DNA of 64,000 bases from Oasisia sp. SBJ-2009. Lineage: Eukaryota; Annelida; Polychaeta; Sabellida; Siboglinidae. How positions within the stretch are numbered: position 1 is the stretch's first letter; every line of letters starts with the position of its first letter. Positions 25,898-37,911 of the stretch are shown piece by piece. Location of the stretch: the NCBI GenBank assembly GCA_964017155.1, contig OZ024865.1:17378399-17442398 (forward strand), given 5' to 3'. A program made the position numbers and the translations under genes. Under the pieces are notes generated by a model. The model made no database searches. It saw only the letters and a list, made by a program, of their open reading frames with translations, and was not told the DNA's origin.

Positions 25898-28115
25898 GTG
25901 TAAAATCGGGTTTAAGAATTTCAACAACGTTAGTGTAATGGTTTCCGATAGGCCGATGCCTTAAAAATCCCGGACTGCCAAAACGACGCCATCGCTGTCC
26001 GCCATGCGAACATATTCTATTCTATGAGCCCGCTTCGTACTTTATGCCAAGTGCGTGAGGATACGGTGTCCGCCTGGGAATGGCTAGCCAATTTGTGCTT
26101 GTACTGTTTACCCTAATTTCTGTATTAACATAAACAATACTTCTTCTTGATTGTTATATAAACCCTATTAGTCCTGGACCTGCCCTATAGGCCCGTAGAG
26201 GAGGTATCGAAGTTTGACTGTTGATTTGGGTAATATATACGTATGGCTTTAATATTCTACTAGGTGGCTGCCAAATTCAATATCCCCGTATCTTAATAAA
26301 TACGGCATGCAAAGCAATAATTGTGGTATGCCAGTGTATGTTTCAGGAGACTCCAATTTCAAATATACAATTATGTGGCTCCTATGGCATTTATTTCCGC
26401 CATTTTTAAAGATGGCGGTCGTCAATACAAATGTCCCAATTGTTGGTTACTTCTTATAGTTTGCTTATATCACCAGTTACCCTGGGTTCCTCCTAAATAG
26501 GCCGGAGATTGCGTATACCAGTTTATCGTTCATAACATATGTATGGGTATTGTGATACTTGAATGCAGTCAGGTCCGATAATCTTTATTATTATTTTGTT
26601 AACAATGTCATCTTTGAGCTCAGCTACGTGACTGACACGTTTCCTGCTTGTCTTGTCTCCCCACCATAAAGTGGCTCGACGGTCTTGCCCAATATGAAAA
26701 TAATATATCAAGTTCAGAAGATGCAAGAGCAGACCTGAAAATTCGAATGTAAATATCTCAAGTTATTATGTATTTTTGTTTATGGCCACGTTTATTTTCA
26801 ATCATCTGAAATATGGCAAGACAAGAAACAAAAAAGTTTGAAATAATAATAGTTAGAGTAATGTACTTAATATATATATATAATAGAAATGTCTTCAATC
26901 AATGAGGCAACCTTGGCTTATTGTAAACAAATACCACATTATTACTTCTCTTTTGGGATAGTTATAACAGTGGGGGGGGGGGGGATATATATCGTAGGCA
27001 ATTACCATCTGGTTTAAAACATAATTTGACTGCTCAGTACCTGCTAATCTATATAGATCGATGGTAGTCCTGGTCTGAGTGATGCAGGCTTTAAACTATA
27101 AGCATGTTTTTCACATGCACCTTTCCATCTGTAATGTGTTCTGGTGATGACACTTTTCAAACATACATGAAATTCAGAATTATATTGGCATTTGGTTATA
27201 TACAGATGACACATCGATTAATGGTCTCGCCATATGATCTCATGTATACTGAGCGATAATAGGGAACATATCATATACGACGTTGAACTCGTCTCAAACT
27301 TATAACTAATGTTAACAGTGGGTCAAACAGGTCTCCACTGTATATCTGCTACACCCTTCGACGACATGAAGCACTTAAGATGTGGTGAAAGATGGATCTA
27401 AATACCGTATTTCTTAAATACGGACATAATTGGCTTTGACAGACGCCATCTTTAACAATGGCGCGAATTGTTATGTTATTGAAGGTAACAAATAACATAT
27501 TTGACATCGCTATCCACCAAGCTACCCAACAACGTCAATAAATAAAATTGCTCTAGGTGACGTGGTTTTTGAGATATTGGGACATTTGTATTGACGACCG
27601 CCATCTTTAAAAATGGCGGAGGTAAATGCCACAGGAGCCAAGTAATTGTATATTTGAAATTGGAGTCTCCTGAAACATACATTGGCCTACCACAATTATT
27701 GCTTTGCATGCCGTATTTATAAAGATACGGGGATATTGAATTTGGCAGCCATTTTGAAAAATGGCCGTCTCCACGTTATGCCCAGTTTTTGAAATTTCCA
27801 CCTAGTAGAACATTAAAGCCATATGTATATATTACCCAAGTCAACAGTCAAACTTCGATACCTCCGATATGTATACGGGCCTATAGGGCAGGTCCTGGAC
27901 TATAAGTGCTGAACATACCCATCTTCCTTCATTACATCATATTTCACGGCGCCAATACTACATTTGTGACACGCTATGTAATAATTAATCAGTATCAATT
28001 AATAAATCAAGATATTTGTGTGTGTGTTCCTGGCCAAAAGCATTCACGAGTTTAACTAATTACTTACACATATGGTGCATGAAAAAGCCTTTTATCTCAC
28101 AGCAATCCGAGCTTA
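25898..28115 (+). repeat. R2 interspersed repeat, copy 1, split by a TIR element
   Basis: The two parts 25898-26179 and 27901-28115 together match the continuous copy 2 at 32046-32490. Shared landmarks: AAAATCGGGTTTAAGAA, CGGACTGCCAAAAC, ATGAGCCCGCT, then GCCAATACTACATTT and AATTACTTACACATAT. The 1.7 kb between them is an inserted element. R2 itself has no coding capacity I can see. Confidence 0.9.
26171..27900. mobile_element. 1.7 kb long-TIR DNA transposon (Mutator- or fold-back-like), non-autonomous
   Basis: The element body is 26180-27891. Its left TIR (26180-26440, 261 bp) and right TIR (27576-27891, 316 bp) are inverted copies starting CTGCCCTATAGG; the right one has about 50 bp more. 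The flanks carry a 9-bp direct repeat GTCCTGGAC at 26171-26179 and 27892-27900. Long TIRs and a 9-bp duplication suggest a Mutator-like element; fold-back type is the alternative. The interior has no recognisable transposase but has a G13 run near 26971 and another CGCCATCTTTAACAATGGCG hairpin at about 27444. Confidence 0.85.
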
Positions 28116-28189
28116 TTCTAAAATAACGTTAAACTATATTTTATGTAATGTGGTTGCCAAGAGCCTGATTGTTAGTTATATCAGTTTTA

Positions 28190-28400
28190 TTATGCACGCG
28201 CAGTGTAGTTAAGAGGACAGCGCCGTTCTCTCGAATATCGATTCTTCAGCGCTTGTTTTGTAATATTTTAAAACTGGATTTTATGTAAAACTACGTTTTC
28301 CACCACCATAAAGATGATATCTAGCCGCCGTTAGAATTTAAAAAATGACCTACATGAACATCCATTGTTCGTGTTTCTCAGCTCTTCTAAGAGACATACT
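28190..28400 (+). repeat. Unclassified repeat, copy 1 (partner at 30036)
   Basis: GTAGTTAAGAGGACAG, CAGCGCTTGTTTT and GATGATATCTAGCCGCC match the block at 30036-30230 in the same orientation, with about 20% differences by eye. Confidence 0.8.
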
Positions 28401-28477
28401 CATAATATTGACGCATAGCCCTACTTTACAGGGTCATTTATGCCGTTTTTCCTATTCGCCGAATCCTTAGATGAAGG

Positions 28478-29040
28478 CCGTATTAAAATTACGGAACAAC
28501 GCCGAGAAGACAGTCTGGTGAGTCTCCCGGCTTTCGAATATTTATCCGCGTGATCTATACAATGCTGCCACCTCACGGACACTGGTTAATCCTGCCCTAA
28601 TTTCCAACTGCAAATTTGTATTTTTGTGTTAATATAAGTTTAATCTTGAATATCTTTTTTATAATACAGCAGTATTTAATGAAAAAAATATCCTTCATTA
28701 ATTTGTATGTTATCCGTGTAGGGCTAAACAATGCTTCCACCTCACGGATACTGGTTAATACTGAAGTAATTCTTATTTTATAAATTATAAATTTGAATTT
28801 TTACTTATTTTTGTGTTAATATAAGTTCAATGTTGAATACTTTTCGTAGGATATCATTACGTTGTAAAAGTATATCGTTTTTTATTTCATAGTTGGCCTG
28901 AGAGCCAATCAGCGTCTATGCCCTAATCCGCGGTAAGGCCGCCCTGGCGGTTAACAAATGAAGAACATTAGTTTTCCCAGGCAGAGTTGAGGGGCATAAA
29001 AGTGTTGCCCCGCACGGAGCCTGGGTAACCGAGGCTACTT
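28478..29040 (-). repeat. R1 interspersed repeat, copy D (inverted, three modules)
   Basis: On the minus strand it starts GTAGCCTCGGTTACCCAGGCT at 29036 and carries modules at about 29020-29003 (a variant with CGTGCGGGGCAACAC), 28750-28732 and 28580-28562, ending CACCAGACTGTCTTCTCGGC. Same order as copies B and C. Confidence 0.85.
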
Positions 29041-29521
29041 GCGGGTATGGTTTTATGTAAATCACGGTCAATTGAACAACTGTATCACATTGATTGCTTC
29101 ACACACTACCTACAGCATGGTCACTCAGTTTGAGCAGATGGTCGGGCTATTTATTGCTCTACTATCTCAAATTGACGAGCACTATGCAGCTGCCAGCTGC
29201 TTATGTCAATCCGTGTGCATGTTTTATTCAATTAGCCACCACGAGGGTGTATTGGTCAATGTTTAACACAATGGAAAATAGTACGACAAGTAGTTTAATG
29301 TACGTGCAATCTCATGGAAACCCCAAGACAAAAATTTGCATAATTAAACCAAGTCCAAGGAAGTGTTTTTTTATTGACGTGTTGCATTGCTAGGAGACAA
29401 CAATGTCACAAGGTATCTCGTAAGTGCCCCATTAAGCCCCATTCCAGAGTTCTGTGTAAAGTGAGAGCAGGCATTGACGTGTGATTGCTAATTTTTAAAA
29501 CTTCTAATACATTCATCTTCA
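29041..29521. other. Non-coding stretch
   Basis: Short overlapping frames at 29039-29393 show no recognisable family. No RNA gene seen. Confidence 0.45.
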
Positions 29522-29769
29522 TCGTTGTGAAGCCGTAGTGTTCCGTGATTGGTCGAAGGTCTCAGCATGCTGTTTCCACATCTGCCTACCTTGCGCTATC
29601 CTCTGCCAGATGGCACCCTTCCAGTATTCGGCTAGTTCGTCTCTCCATCGTCACGCCGGTCATCATCTACGTCGTTTCCCTTCATAGGGTTTCCAGGTGG
29701 TGATACGCGATGCCCATTAGTTATCTCGTATTCTGCTGACGTGCCCTGCCCATGTCCACTTCCCTCTTC
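29522..29769 (-). pseudogene. RTE-type LINE relic, C-terminal end of reverse transcriptase ORF
   Basis: The minus-strand translation reads KWTWAGHVSRIRDN*WASR, TTWKPYEGKRRR, then RWRDELAEYWKGAIWQRIA and GRQMWKQHAETFDQS. This is the characteristic C-terminal signature of RTE-clade LINEs (W-x-W-A-G-H-V-x-R, W-x-P-x-x-G-x-R-x-R-G-R-P-x-x-R-W-R-D). In-frame stops are TAA and three TGA; the TGA codons sit where Arg codons are expected, which fits CGA to TGA decay. The upstream RT domain is absent (5' truncation). Confidence 0.75.
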
Positions 29770-30035
29770 TGAATTGTTCACTCACATATGTGACCTTTAT
29801 TAATAACTTGTTCTGAAATAAATATCTTGTAAGTATCTTAAAGGTGAACATTTAATCTCAGGAAATTGCCGTTGGAGTTGCTTGAATCAACTAACTATGC
29901 ACAATAATTGCGTCGTAAATATTTCATCACCAGATGAGAAGTATTTGCGTAATGGCGGTCTAATGTCACTTGCGCTGTTGTAACTGTTTGCAATATAACC
30001 GGTTGCCATTTAGCAAGATTAATAAGACAATATTG

Positions 30036-30230
30036 TTATGCATACACAATGTAGTTAAGAGGACAGTGTCGTTCTATTCAATATAGATCCTTCAACGCTT
30101 GTTTTATTTTATTGTATAGCTTGCGTTTATATGACATTACGTACTCACCGCCATAGACATGATATCTAGCCGCCATTTGGGGTTTTAAATGCCTCCATGA
30201 AACTCTGTTGTCCATTTTCTCGTACTTTAA
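30036..30230 (+). repeat. Unclassified repeat, copy 2 (partner at 28190)
   Basis: Direct-orientation partner of 28190-28400; ends around CATTTTCTCGTACTTTAA. Confidence 0.8.
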
Positions 30231-30429
30231 TAACCATTGTGCACGGTGACCAAAATTCACTCAATCAACGTACGCCAACGACATTTACAAGCACAGGGAA
30301 TTTGTTGAACTATGTTTCTCACTCTCCAGCCGATGACAATCTGCGAATAATCTTCACTAAGTGTGTGGGAGTCGCCCAATCTGGTAGTATACTAATTTGT
30401 AACACTCATCTCAGATAGCTTGGTGGGGA

Positions 30430-31265
30430 AATTGAGAACAGAGATAACCGCAGAGCAGCTCTGACATTAAGCGCGGAAGTCGTCCTTATTGCCTGAGCAG
30501 AAATCATCGTATGGGGACATGCATGCACGTCCGGTTGGCGATTTATTCAGCGAACGTATGTCGACATAATAGTTACTTCAGATAAATGTGACGCTCTTAT
30601 ATCGTTTTTTTTTGTGAATTAGACGATATTGGCGGGGAAATTGACATCAGAGAGATATGTCTGCTCTGGCAATAAAAACGGAAATTGTCGTAATTTCCAA
30701 AGCAGAAGTGGATATGTAGGGATGTGCATGTACATCTGGTTGGCGATATTTTCATCGAACGCACGTCGACATAGTAATTACTACACATAAATTTGATGTT
30801 CTGATATCGTTTTTTTGTGTGAATTAGACGATATTGGCGGGGAAATTGACATCAGAGAGATATGTCTGCTCTGGCAATAAAAACGGAAATTGTCGTAATT
30901 TCCAAAGCAGAAGTGGATATGTAGGGATGTGCATGTGCATGTTCTGATATAGTATTTTTTGTGATTTAGACGATCTTGCCGGGGAAACTGAGGACAGATT
31001 TAAGGACAGGGCAGCTCTGGAAATAAGCAAACATAACAACGTGATTTCCAAAACGGCAATTATATACAGGTAATTTTGTTATAATAATAACATACATAAT
31101 AAACAACTTGTATAGCCAAATTGACTCGACGTGCTTTCGCTGAATATATATATCGTCAACTGGACGGGCATGCATATCCCCATACATTCATTTCTGCTGT
31201 GGGCATAAGGACAACTTCCACGCTAATTGCCAGAGCTGCTCAGGTAATAGTCAGGACAGATCTTG
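30430..31265. mobile_element. Fold-back-like repeat with inverted ends and internal 205-bp tandem units
   Basis: The left part (GCAGCTCTGACATTAAGCGC... near 30456) recurs inverted at the right (CCAGAGCTGCTCAGGTAAT near 31230). Between them, a block starting GACGATATTGGCGGGGAAAT is repeated at 30622 and 30827 (period 205) with about 109 identical bases, plus a diverged third copy near 30968. No coding capacity and no target duplication found. Confidence 0.7.
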
Positions 31266-31392
31266 ATACATGTAGCTAGAAGGCCATTCAAGGCAGAACG
31301 ATTATGTTTCTAAATACCAACAGTGATTTGATTTCACCCATGTCATATGGTACCTGGATGTCTTTTGGTTGAAAATAATAATAAAATAAAAT

Positions 31393-31450
31393 ACAATATT
31401 TATATAGCGCCATAATCACACGGTGCTCTATGGCGTTTTACAGTTCACAT
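31393..31450. mobile_element. SINE end fragment
   Basis: TATATAGCGCCATAATCACACGG with CTATGGCGTTTTACAG resembles the TATAGCGC...GCGCTTTACA end of the SINEs at 40.1 and 63.6 kb. Confidence 0.5.
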
Positions 31451-31644
31451 TAATAATAATAAAATGGTGACAACGGGAAAGGGAACAGGTCCTTGTCGTG
31501 ACATAGATGTTTTCCAGTTGTTCTAGCGGCGCAAGCAGCTAATTACCAAATACTGACACAGGCAGCAAGACAGTGATCCAGATAATTCTACAACAGACAC
31601 AAGTGTCGGATTGCATTTAAAGACACACTACCCTCTGAAAGTTC

Positions 31645-32045
31645 TTACGTTCATAAACCGTTTGGAATAACTGCAACATTTCATGCATGCCTTGAGTCGT
31701 ACTTGACGAACCGAAGTCAATGTATTCAAATGCACTGCAGATTATCAGCAGAAAGTCCAGTAGTGTTCGAATTCCCGCAAGATTCCGTTATCAGCCCGCT
31801 GATGTTTATTTTCTGTACTGCTCCACTCGGTGATATCGCACGTTAACTCGGGATATATGCTGACGACACACATTCAAGCTTGTGTGGCAGAAATACAAGA
31901 ATGGATTGGTATGAATAAACTGAAATTTAATGTTACAAAAACTGAAATTATTGTTGATGTGTGTGCCACACATCAAGAACAAAGTTTCTATCCGCATATA
32001 GAAATTGATAATACTATTGTGCCTATTTCCACATTTAATTTGATA
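31645..32045 (+). pseudogene. L2-like LINE relic: reverse transcriptase palm
   Basis: The translation gives FGITATFHACLESYLTNRSQ, then FEFPQDSVISPLMFIF (degraded form of the PQGSVLGP motif), TAPLGDI, and YADDT with the YADD codons at 31856-31867, the reverse transcriptase catalytic site. After a +1 frame change it continues IQEWIGMNKLKFNVTKTEII. A stop (TAA) lies at 31844. The order and wording fit the CR1/L2 group. The relic ends where R2 copy 2 begins. Confidence 0.8.
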
Positions 32046-32490
32046 GTGCAAAATCGGGTTTAAGAACTGTTAGCAAGGTTAGTATAATGGTGCCCGATAG
32101 GCAGACAGCTTCAAAACACCGGACTGCCAAAACCACGCCATCGCTGTCCACCGTGCGAGCATAAGCTATTTCATGAGCCCGCTCTGTAATTTGTGAATCG
32201 GTAGCCAATTTGTGTTTGTACTGTTTACCAAAGTTTTTAAATTTAGTTAAACAAGAAATCTTCTAGATTCTTATACAAACCCTATGTGTTGTGTCATTCT
32301 CATCTCCCATCATATTTAACGCCGCCAATACTACATTTTTGACATGCTATATAAAAATTCAATAAGCATTAATTAATAAATCAAGATTTTAGTGTGTTTT
32401 CGTGACCAAAAGCGTTCACTTGTTTAAATAATTACTTACACATATAGTGCATGACAAATACCTTTTATCTCACAACAATTCGAGCTTACC
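32046..32490 (+). repeat. R2 interspersed repeat, copy 2 (uninterrupted)
   Basis: Continuous counterpart of the split copy at 25898-28115. It lies directly after the L2-like relic, so its start (GCAAAATCGGGTTTAAGAA) is probably an element end. Confidence 0.85.
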
Positions 32491-32496
32491 CTGTTA

Positions 32497-32580
32497 TAGC
32501 TGAGGTAAAAAAAGCAATCAATCTACTCTCCATCAGTAAATGCCATGGAACAGATGCTATCGTAGCACATGTTTGTTAAA
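32497..32580 (+). pseudogene. Short reverse transcriptase relic
   Basis: The frame reads VIAEVKKAINLLSISKCHG then TDAIVAH, resembling the E-V-x-x-A-I-x-x-L-x-x-x-K-x-x-G-x-D segment upstream of LINE reverse transcriptase domains. Only 28 codons, so tentative. Confidence 0.4.
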
Positions 32581-32744
32581 CTAGTCCATGCCACTTTTCT
32601 ATGCCACGTGTTCTACAGAAGTGACACATTAGGAGCTAAAGACATTTCTATTGTACAAAACAAAAAGAGAAAGAACAAAAGAAGAGTCATCAATTAAGTT
32701 TATGTTTCTGAGATGCCGCTAGAACATACGGACGGTCACCTCGC

Positions 32745-32810
<66 letters not shown>

Positions 32811-33808
32811 AGCTATGTGTGAAATTTCATTAAACCTGGCGAGGGTAACAAGGGAAGATTTTTAGATATTGGTTGATGTGACATGGAATAGCATTATATT
32901 ATCTTAATCATAGATCTTAATATTAACTGAAATATTTTCAAAACTTTACACATGGGAGAATGTTACACTTCTAACAGCTTAAACACCATTAATTTTCATT
33001 TTGGATAGTTTGTAGTGACAATTCTTGAAGAAAATACAAACAATCAACCATTGTCATTGTTGTCATTGTGTGACATTGATTTGTTGCTTCAGGATAGCAA
33101 ATAATTATCTTTTAAATATCACCACCTATTATTATTGTGAAACACAACAGGGGGATTAACCGTAGTAATACTCGAATACTAATTATGGTAAAGAGACACT
33201 AGGAATATAATTATTACATACAAATTAATAATGTCTAGATTTTTCATGACCAGACAATAAGAAAAGAAAGGCACTGTCCATGGCACTCATTTTCGGGGTG
33301 CTAATACTGGTGAACAATAATCAACATAAATTTGACATATAATAAGGTTTATTTCAGACAAGACGTCCATATATGTATACATAAAATACAATTAAAAAAA
33401 AAAAAAAAAGTACAATACATATAATACAATCAAAGCAATGAGATCAACGTAAAAATATAAGTGTAAAATTTAAAAAGTTATGTCTAAATATATGAGGAAA
33501 TGAATTAAATAAGTTGTAAAAATAAATATAAAATAAAATAAAATTAAAAATGATTAAAAAATAAATACAATACTAATGACATGTGTACAATAAAGACCTC
33601 CAGTATGAGTACAAATGGCTCTTAAAATGAATGTCGGTATGAAGGTAATTAATAAAAAGGATATTATATAAAGACATGGCCATCTTGTCATAGACATTAT
33701 TTACAATAACACTTTAAAAGGTACATGGAATAATCAACTTAATACATAAGTGACATAGCCACGCATTAAATTTATTAACAATTGATAAATTAATAGAACA
33801 CATTTGCA
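32581..33808. other. Non-coding, AT-rich, with (AT)n at 32746-32808 and an A16 run
   Basis: No recognised gene. The A run at 33394-33409 could be a retroelement tail but no element body is evident upstream. Confidence 0.5.
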
Positions 33809-34060
33809 ATGGCCAATGACAATGTCAATGGCAATACGCCCTTCACCTTTTTTGTTGAGTATGCCCATGCCATCGACATGAGTCAGTCGTCAAATTTATC
33901 AACAAAGCGACTTAATTATCCCTACCGACTTCCACATCCTTACAGACCCTGCTGTAAGCGGTGCATTTTGCGGTGTGCCCGGGGCTCGAAGTTAACCAAG
34001 ATAGAATCTGTAATTTTAGATTTTAAAGAAACATTGCAGGCCGTCCTTGATACTTTGTAG
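33809..34060 (+). CDS. Hypothetical 83-residue open frame
   Basis: The frame runs from ATG 33809 to TAG 34058-34060 and includes PCCKRCILRCARGSK, a Cys-rich basic patch. I do not recognise the protein. Base composition is more balanced than the flanks, which hints at a coding or transposon origin, but nothing else supports a gene. Confidence 0.25.
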   Translation: MANDNVNGNTPFTFFVEYAHAIDMSQSSNLSTKRLNYPYRLPHPYRPCCKRCILRCARGSKLTKIESVILDFKETLQAVLDTL

Positions 34061-34635
<575 letters not shown>

Positions 34636-35068
34636 CATATTTTTATTTTCTTAGTTTGCAATTCAGATTCAATTCATAATGAAGATGAACATGTACCCAA
34701 GTGTGGAACATTGCATCGTGCTAAGCACTTTCATTGATGAAGTTAATTAATGCAACTCGGACTGTAATTGCACTGGATTATGTGTAATTTTATTCTTCTG
34801 AGAATGGTTGACGATTTTTGTCGATGTTGTTCGAACTTACTATGTTTACCTTTAAACGTGCATCATAAACACATCTAGGGGGTAATACTAAGCTAATTGG
34901 GGAGGAAATGTAATATACCGGTTCCGTTGGTTGGAACCGAGTTACTATTTTATTACTAGTCTTGCGAACTACCATACTGGATTGGCGTAAGCAATCATTC
35001 AGGGAAGTGATTTTGTGATTTTATGCCTTTCTTTTAACTGTATAGTATATGCAGTTCTAAGCATTACC

Positions 35069-35117
35069 ATGGATACTTTGTTAACGACCATGATTGTTTT
35101 ATGCTTTGGTTTGATCG
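35069..35117 (+). CDS. IgSF gene exon 1: signal peptide
   Basis: The ATG lies in a good context (TTACCATGG). It encodes MDTLLTTMIVLCFGLI and ends with one base of the next codon before a strong donor (GTAAGT). Joined to exon 2 the sequence becomes ...GLIVVCGQLTKIP, a typical signal peptide with cleavage plausible after VCG. The phase fits exon 2. The 15.3 kb distance means another first exon nearer exon 2 remains possible. Confidence 0.6.
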
Positions 35118-35820
35118 GTAAGTGAACAACATTTCAATATTATAATTTGTTATATGTCTCCTACTCTACTGCTCCATTACATTCCGCTAGGCCTACCCTG
35201 GCAGCCTGGGGTCCCTGGCCTAGGCCTAGGGACGCCATGAAAGAACTGCCTCATGAATCTGGTCCAAAATCTGAGGCCGGGGATTCACCAAGAATGTTTG
35301 CCAGCATTATTCAAATGATTGTTCGACCTATTTTGATGATGACGTGGACCAATGAAAGTTTGAACTACGTTATAGCGAAATTCGCGATTGTTTCGACGGC
35401 TACAACTCAGGTGAGTGGATGTTTACTTTTACGTTGTGAAAAATCTTTTAAAAGTACTATTAATATTGCGTGCAGAAATGTTATACTTGACGCAGAGATG
35501 TGTATGTATATATACGTTAAAATGGTATCGGTGTTATCTATGTGGACCTGCGTGCAAGAACGTAATAGCGCGTTGCAAATAGGTATTAGGTGGTTATCAA
35601 TGACAATACATTAACAGTATGTCCCAGCGGATCTTGTGGTGGGCTGAACTAAGAGTAAATATCACTGACACTGTATCATGTGTCCAGACTGGCCTACTTG
35701 TCCTTGTTCATGTACATGGTGTATCTAAATTCTAGATAATAGAATAGGTGCCTTGGCAAAATATTAGCAATAAATGTGTAATGCTGGCTGTAATTCAATG
35801 TTTTGCACTTCTTATTTCAG
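35118..35820 (+). other. Intron sequence with an unassigned open frame
   Basis: A 155-codon frame at 35147-35614 shows no recognisable family. It includes a GGCCTAGGCCTAGG palindrome near 35218. I treat it as non-coding. Confidence 0.4.
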
Positions 35821-36082
35821 GAGTAAGCGATGGGTTATAAACTCTAGAAGGGAAGATCTGTTGAAAAGATACTGCGGGTATCTCTATAACAACTGCCGGA
35901 TGTGCGCTAAACACTTCACTGAGTCACAGTTTATGAATGCCAACAGCCGTGACAAGCTGGTATGGGATGCAGTTCCCACGTTATTCAGCTGCAATCAATC
36001 AGATCGCCAGAAAGAACGCAAGCCCCCCAAGGACAGAACTTCATCTTCTGAGCATGTAGTTGAGCAAGATACTTCAGTCCTG
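35821..36082 (+). pseudogene. THAP-domain exon of a probable transposon-type gene
   Basis: After a clear acceptor (TTATTTCAG) the frame reads SKRWVINSRREDLLKRY, NNCRMCAKHFTESQFMN and LVWDAVPTLFS, then a charged tail (DRQKERKPPKDRTSSSEH) to a donor at 36083 (GTAAAA). The Trp, the C-x2-H pair and the terminal AVPTLF box define the C-terminal two thirds of a THAP zinc finger, a DNA-binding domain of P-element-type transposases and derived proteins. The exon with the first Cys pair was not found, so this is a partial or dead gene, though this exon itself is intact. It sits inside the presumed first intron of the IgSF gene on the same strand. Confidence 0.65.
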
Positions 36083-37439
36083 GTAAAATCAATGTTCTTG
36101 ATTATATTCATGTCAGACCAGATGATTGTATTGTTGTAAATTGCTTGAGACAGTTGACTAGATATATAGTACATCACCATACAGTATACATATAGCCCTG
36201 GCTGGACTAAGGTATAAGAGGGGTTATACAGGTGTTTTACATAATCAACTGATAACATTAGTATGTTTCAATAATTGTAACGTTTTTGTGAGAACACCGA
36301 AATAATTCTGTATGTCATTTGGACACTAAATATTGTAAATGGCAACCAACATTTTGGCTATATTTTGCAGTCACACGATATGAGTTGCAAACTATACAAA
36401 TTCAATGAAACTGAAGACTAACTATAATGAATATTGTGAACAAATGTACATGTAGCTAACAATGTATTGACATTTTAATACTGGCACATATTCTTTTACT
36501 TTTTGTGTGGCACATGACTATCATGTATCAATATACAGCACAGGTTGTATGTATCATATGCATCTTTTATCTGCGAAATTACATTAATTCTAAACATAGA
36601 TGGACATGTGCAGACATTATTTATTTGTAGACGTGTGTGTCAAAAATAAAAAATAAACTCATTTGAAGTGGCTTGATTACAAAATGATATGTATTTGATA
36701 AATGAAAGATGATGTTGAATACTTTCTGCAAATGTTGGCAAATCAAACCAAATTGGCATGTTTTTGGGCTCATTTGAAGTGTATACTAACTTTAATATCT
36801 GTACCCATGCTATTAATGCCTACAATAAATGTATTATTGTACCCATGTCTTTTTTGTTCATGTTTTTGATCTGTTTCAGAATAGGAATGAAATATTTCTA
36901 AAAATTGGGATTGGACAGTAACTGCATGTCTGAACTGAATTATATTGATTGATTTATTTATTAAGGAATCCACGTTCAGTAATAAAACTGTTGAGGTGAA
37001 GCCTTCAGACATTAAAAATACAAAAGTATGCAATGGTGTAATAAAATACAATTTAAACATCATGAAAACAAGTTATGAATATGACTAGGAATAGACACAT
37101 AATTTAACGCACACACAACTGTATGACAAAGTGTTAAAATAGAGGAACACATAAACCACAGGGAGGCATATATGATGGTGTTGGCAATTTGGGCGGGTGT
37201 AGGTTTAGCATGTTTATGTGAGATGTTAAACATCATGTGTACCAAAACAATAAGTAAATATGACTAGAATACAAAGATTGAAAGTAGTAGAAAAAGACAC
37301 TTAGGGCTACATCATAATTTACTGTACATACATCCATTCAAATTTACAATGGACCAGTTGTGTGTCCATAGGCAGTACATGTATCAAGATGTATATATAA
37401 AACCGGAAAATTTCAACAAATTTTAAAATGCACTTTCAG
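36083..37439. other. Non-coding stretch
   Basis: AT-rich intron-like sequence without recognised features. Confidence 0.45.
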
Positions 37440-37505
37440 GCTATGGACATAATTATTGACTGCAGCATATCTTCAGCTGACAGGGAGAGGTTGTCTGGGG
37501 ACATG
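37440..37505 (+). pseudogene. Possible small exon
   Basis: Between an acceptor (CACTTTCAG) and a donor (GTAAAG) lies an open 66-base piece reading AMDIIIDCSISSADRERLSG. It could be a further exon of the THAP gene. No family match, so weak. Confidence 0.25.
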
Positions 37506-37911
37506 GTAAAGAAAGAACCAGGCATAATGATCATATCTGAGATTTCATGAATCCTATCATAATGTAGCCGTGAAATTACCATAAAATATTATATATTTTT
37601 GAAAATCAATATATTTGGCGCATAAAAATATAATTGTTTCATCTTTACATGTCCACCCCCACCCCCCACACACACACACCCCAAGTCAGCGTACGAGCAG
37701 TCGCTTTTCAACCAAATGAATGAAAGCACGCCGGTTTGCTTATGAACTCGCATGACACCCAGCCGCTTGGTGCGCCACCAGTTCAAAATCCAAAATGCCA
37801 CCGGCTGAGTGACATCTCTCCCCTTTACGCTCTCTGGTATAGCATCCCTCTATTTACGTTCGTTGTACACGCGTGTTTCGTATCCGACTTGCTTTTGCAT
37901 TTTAACTCGTT

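Noticed and set aside
26221..27801. Matching 62-64 codon proteins at both ends of the 1.7 kb element
   Set aside because: They are the same TIR sequence translated from each strand, not two related genes.
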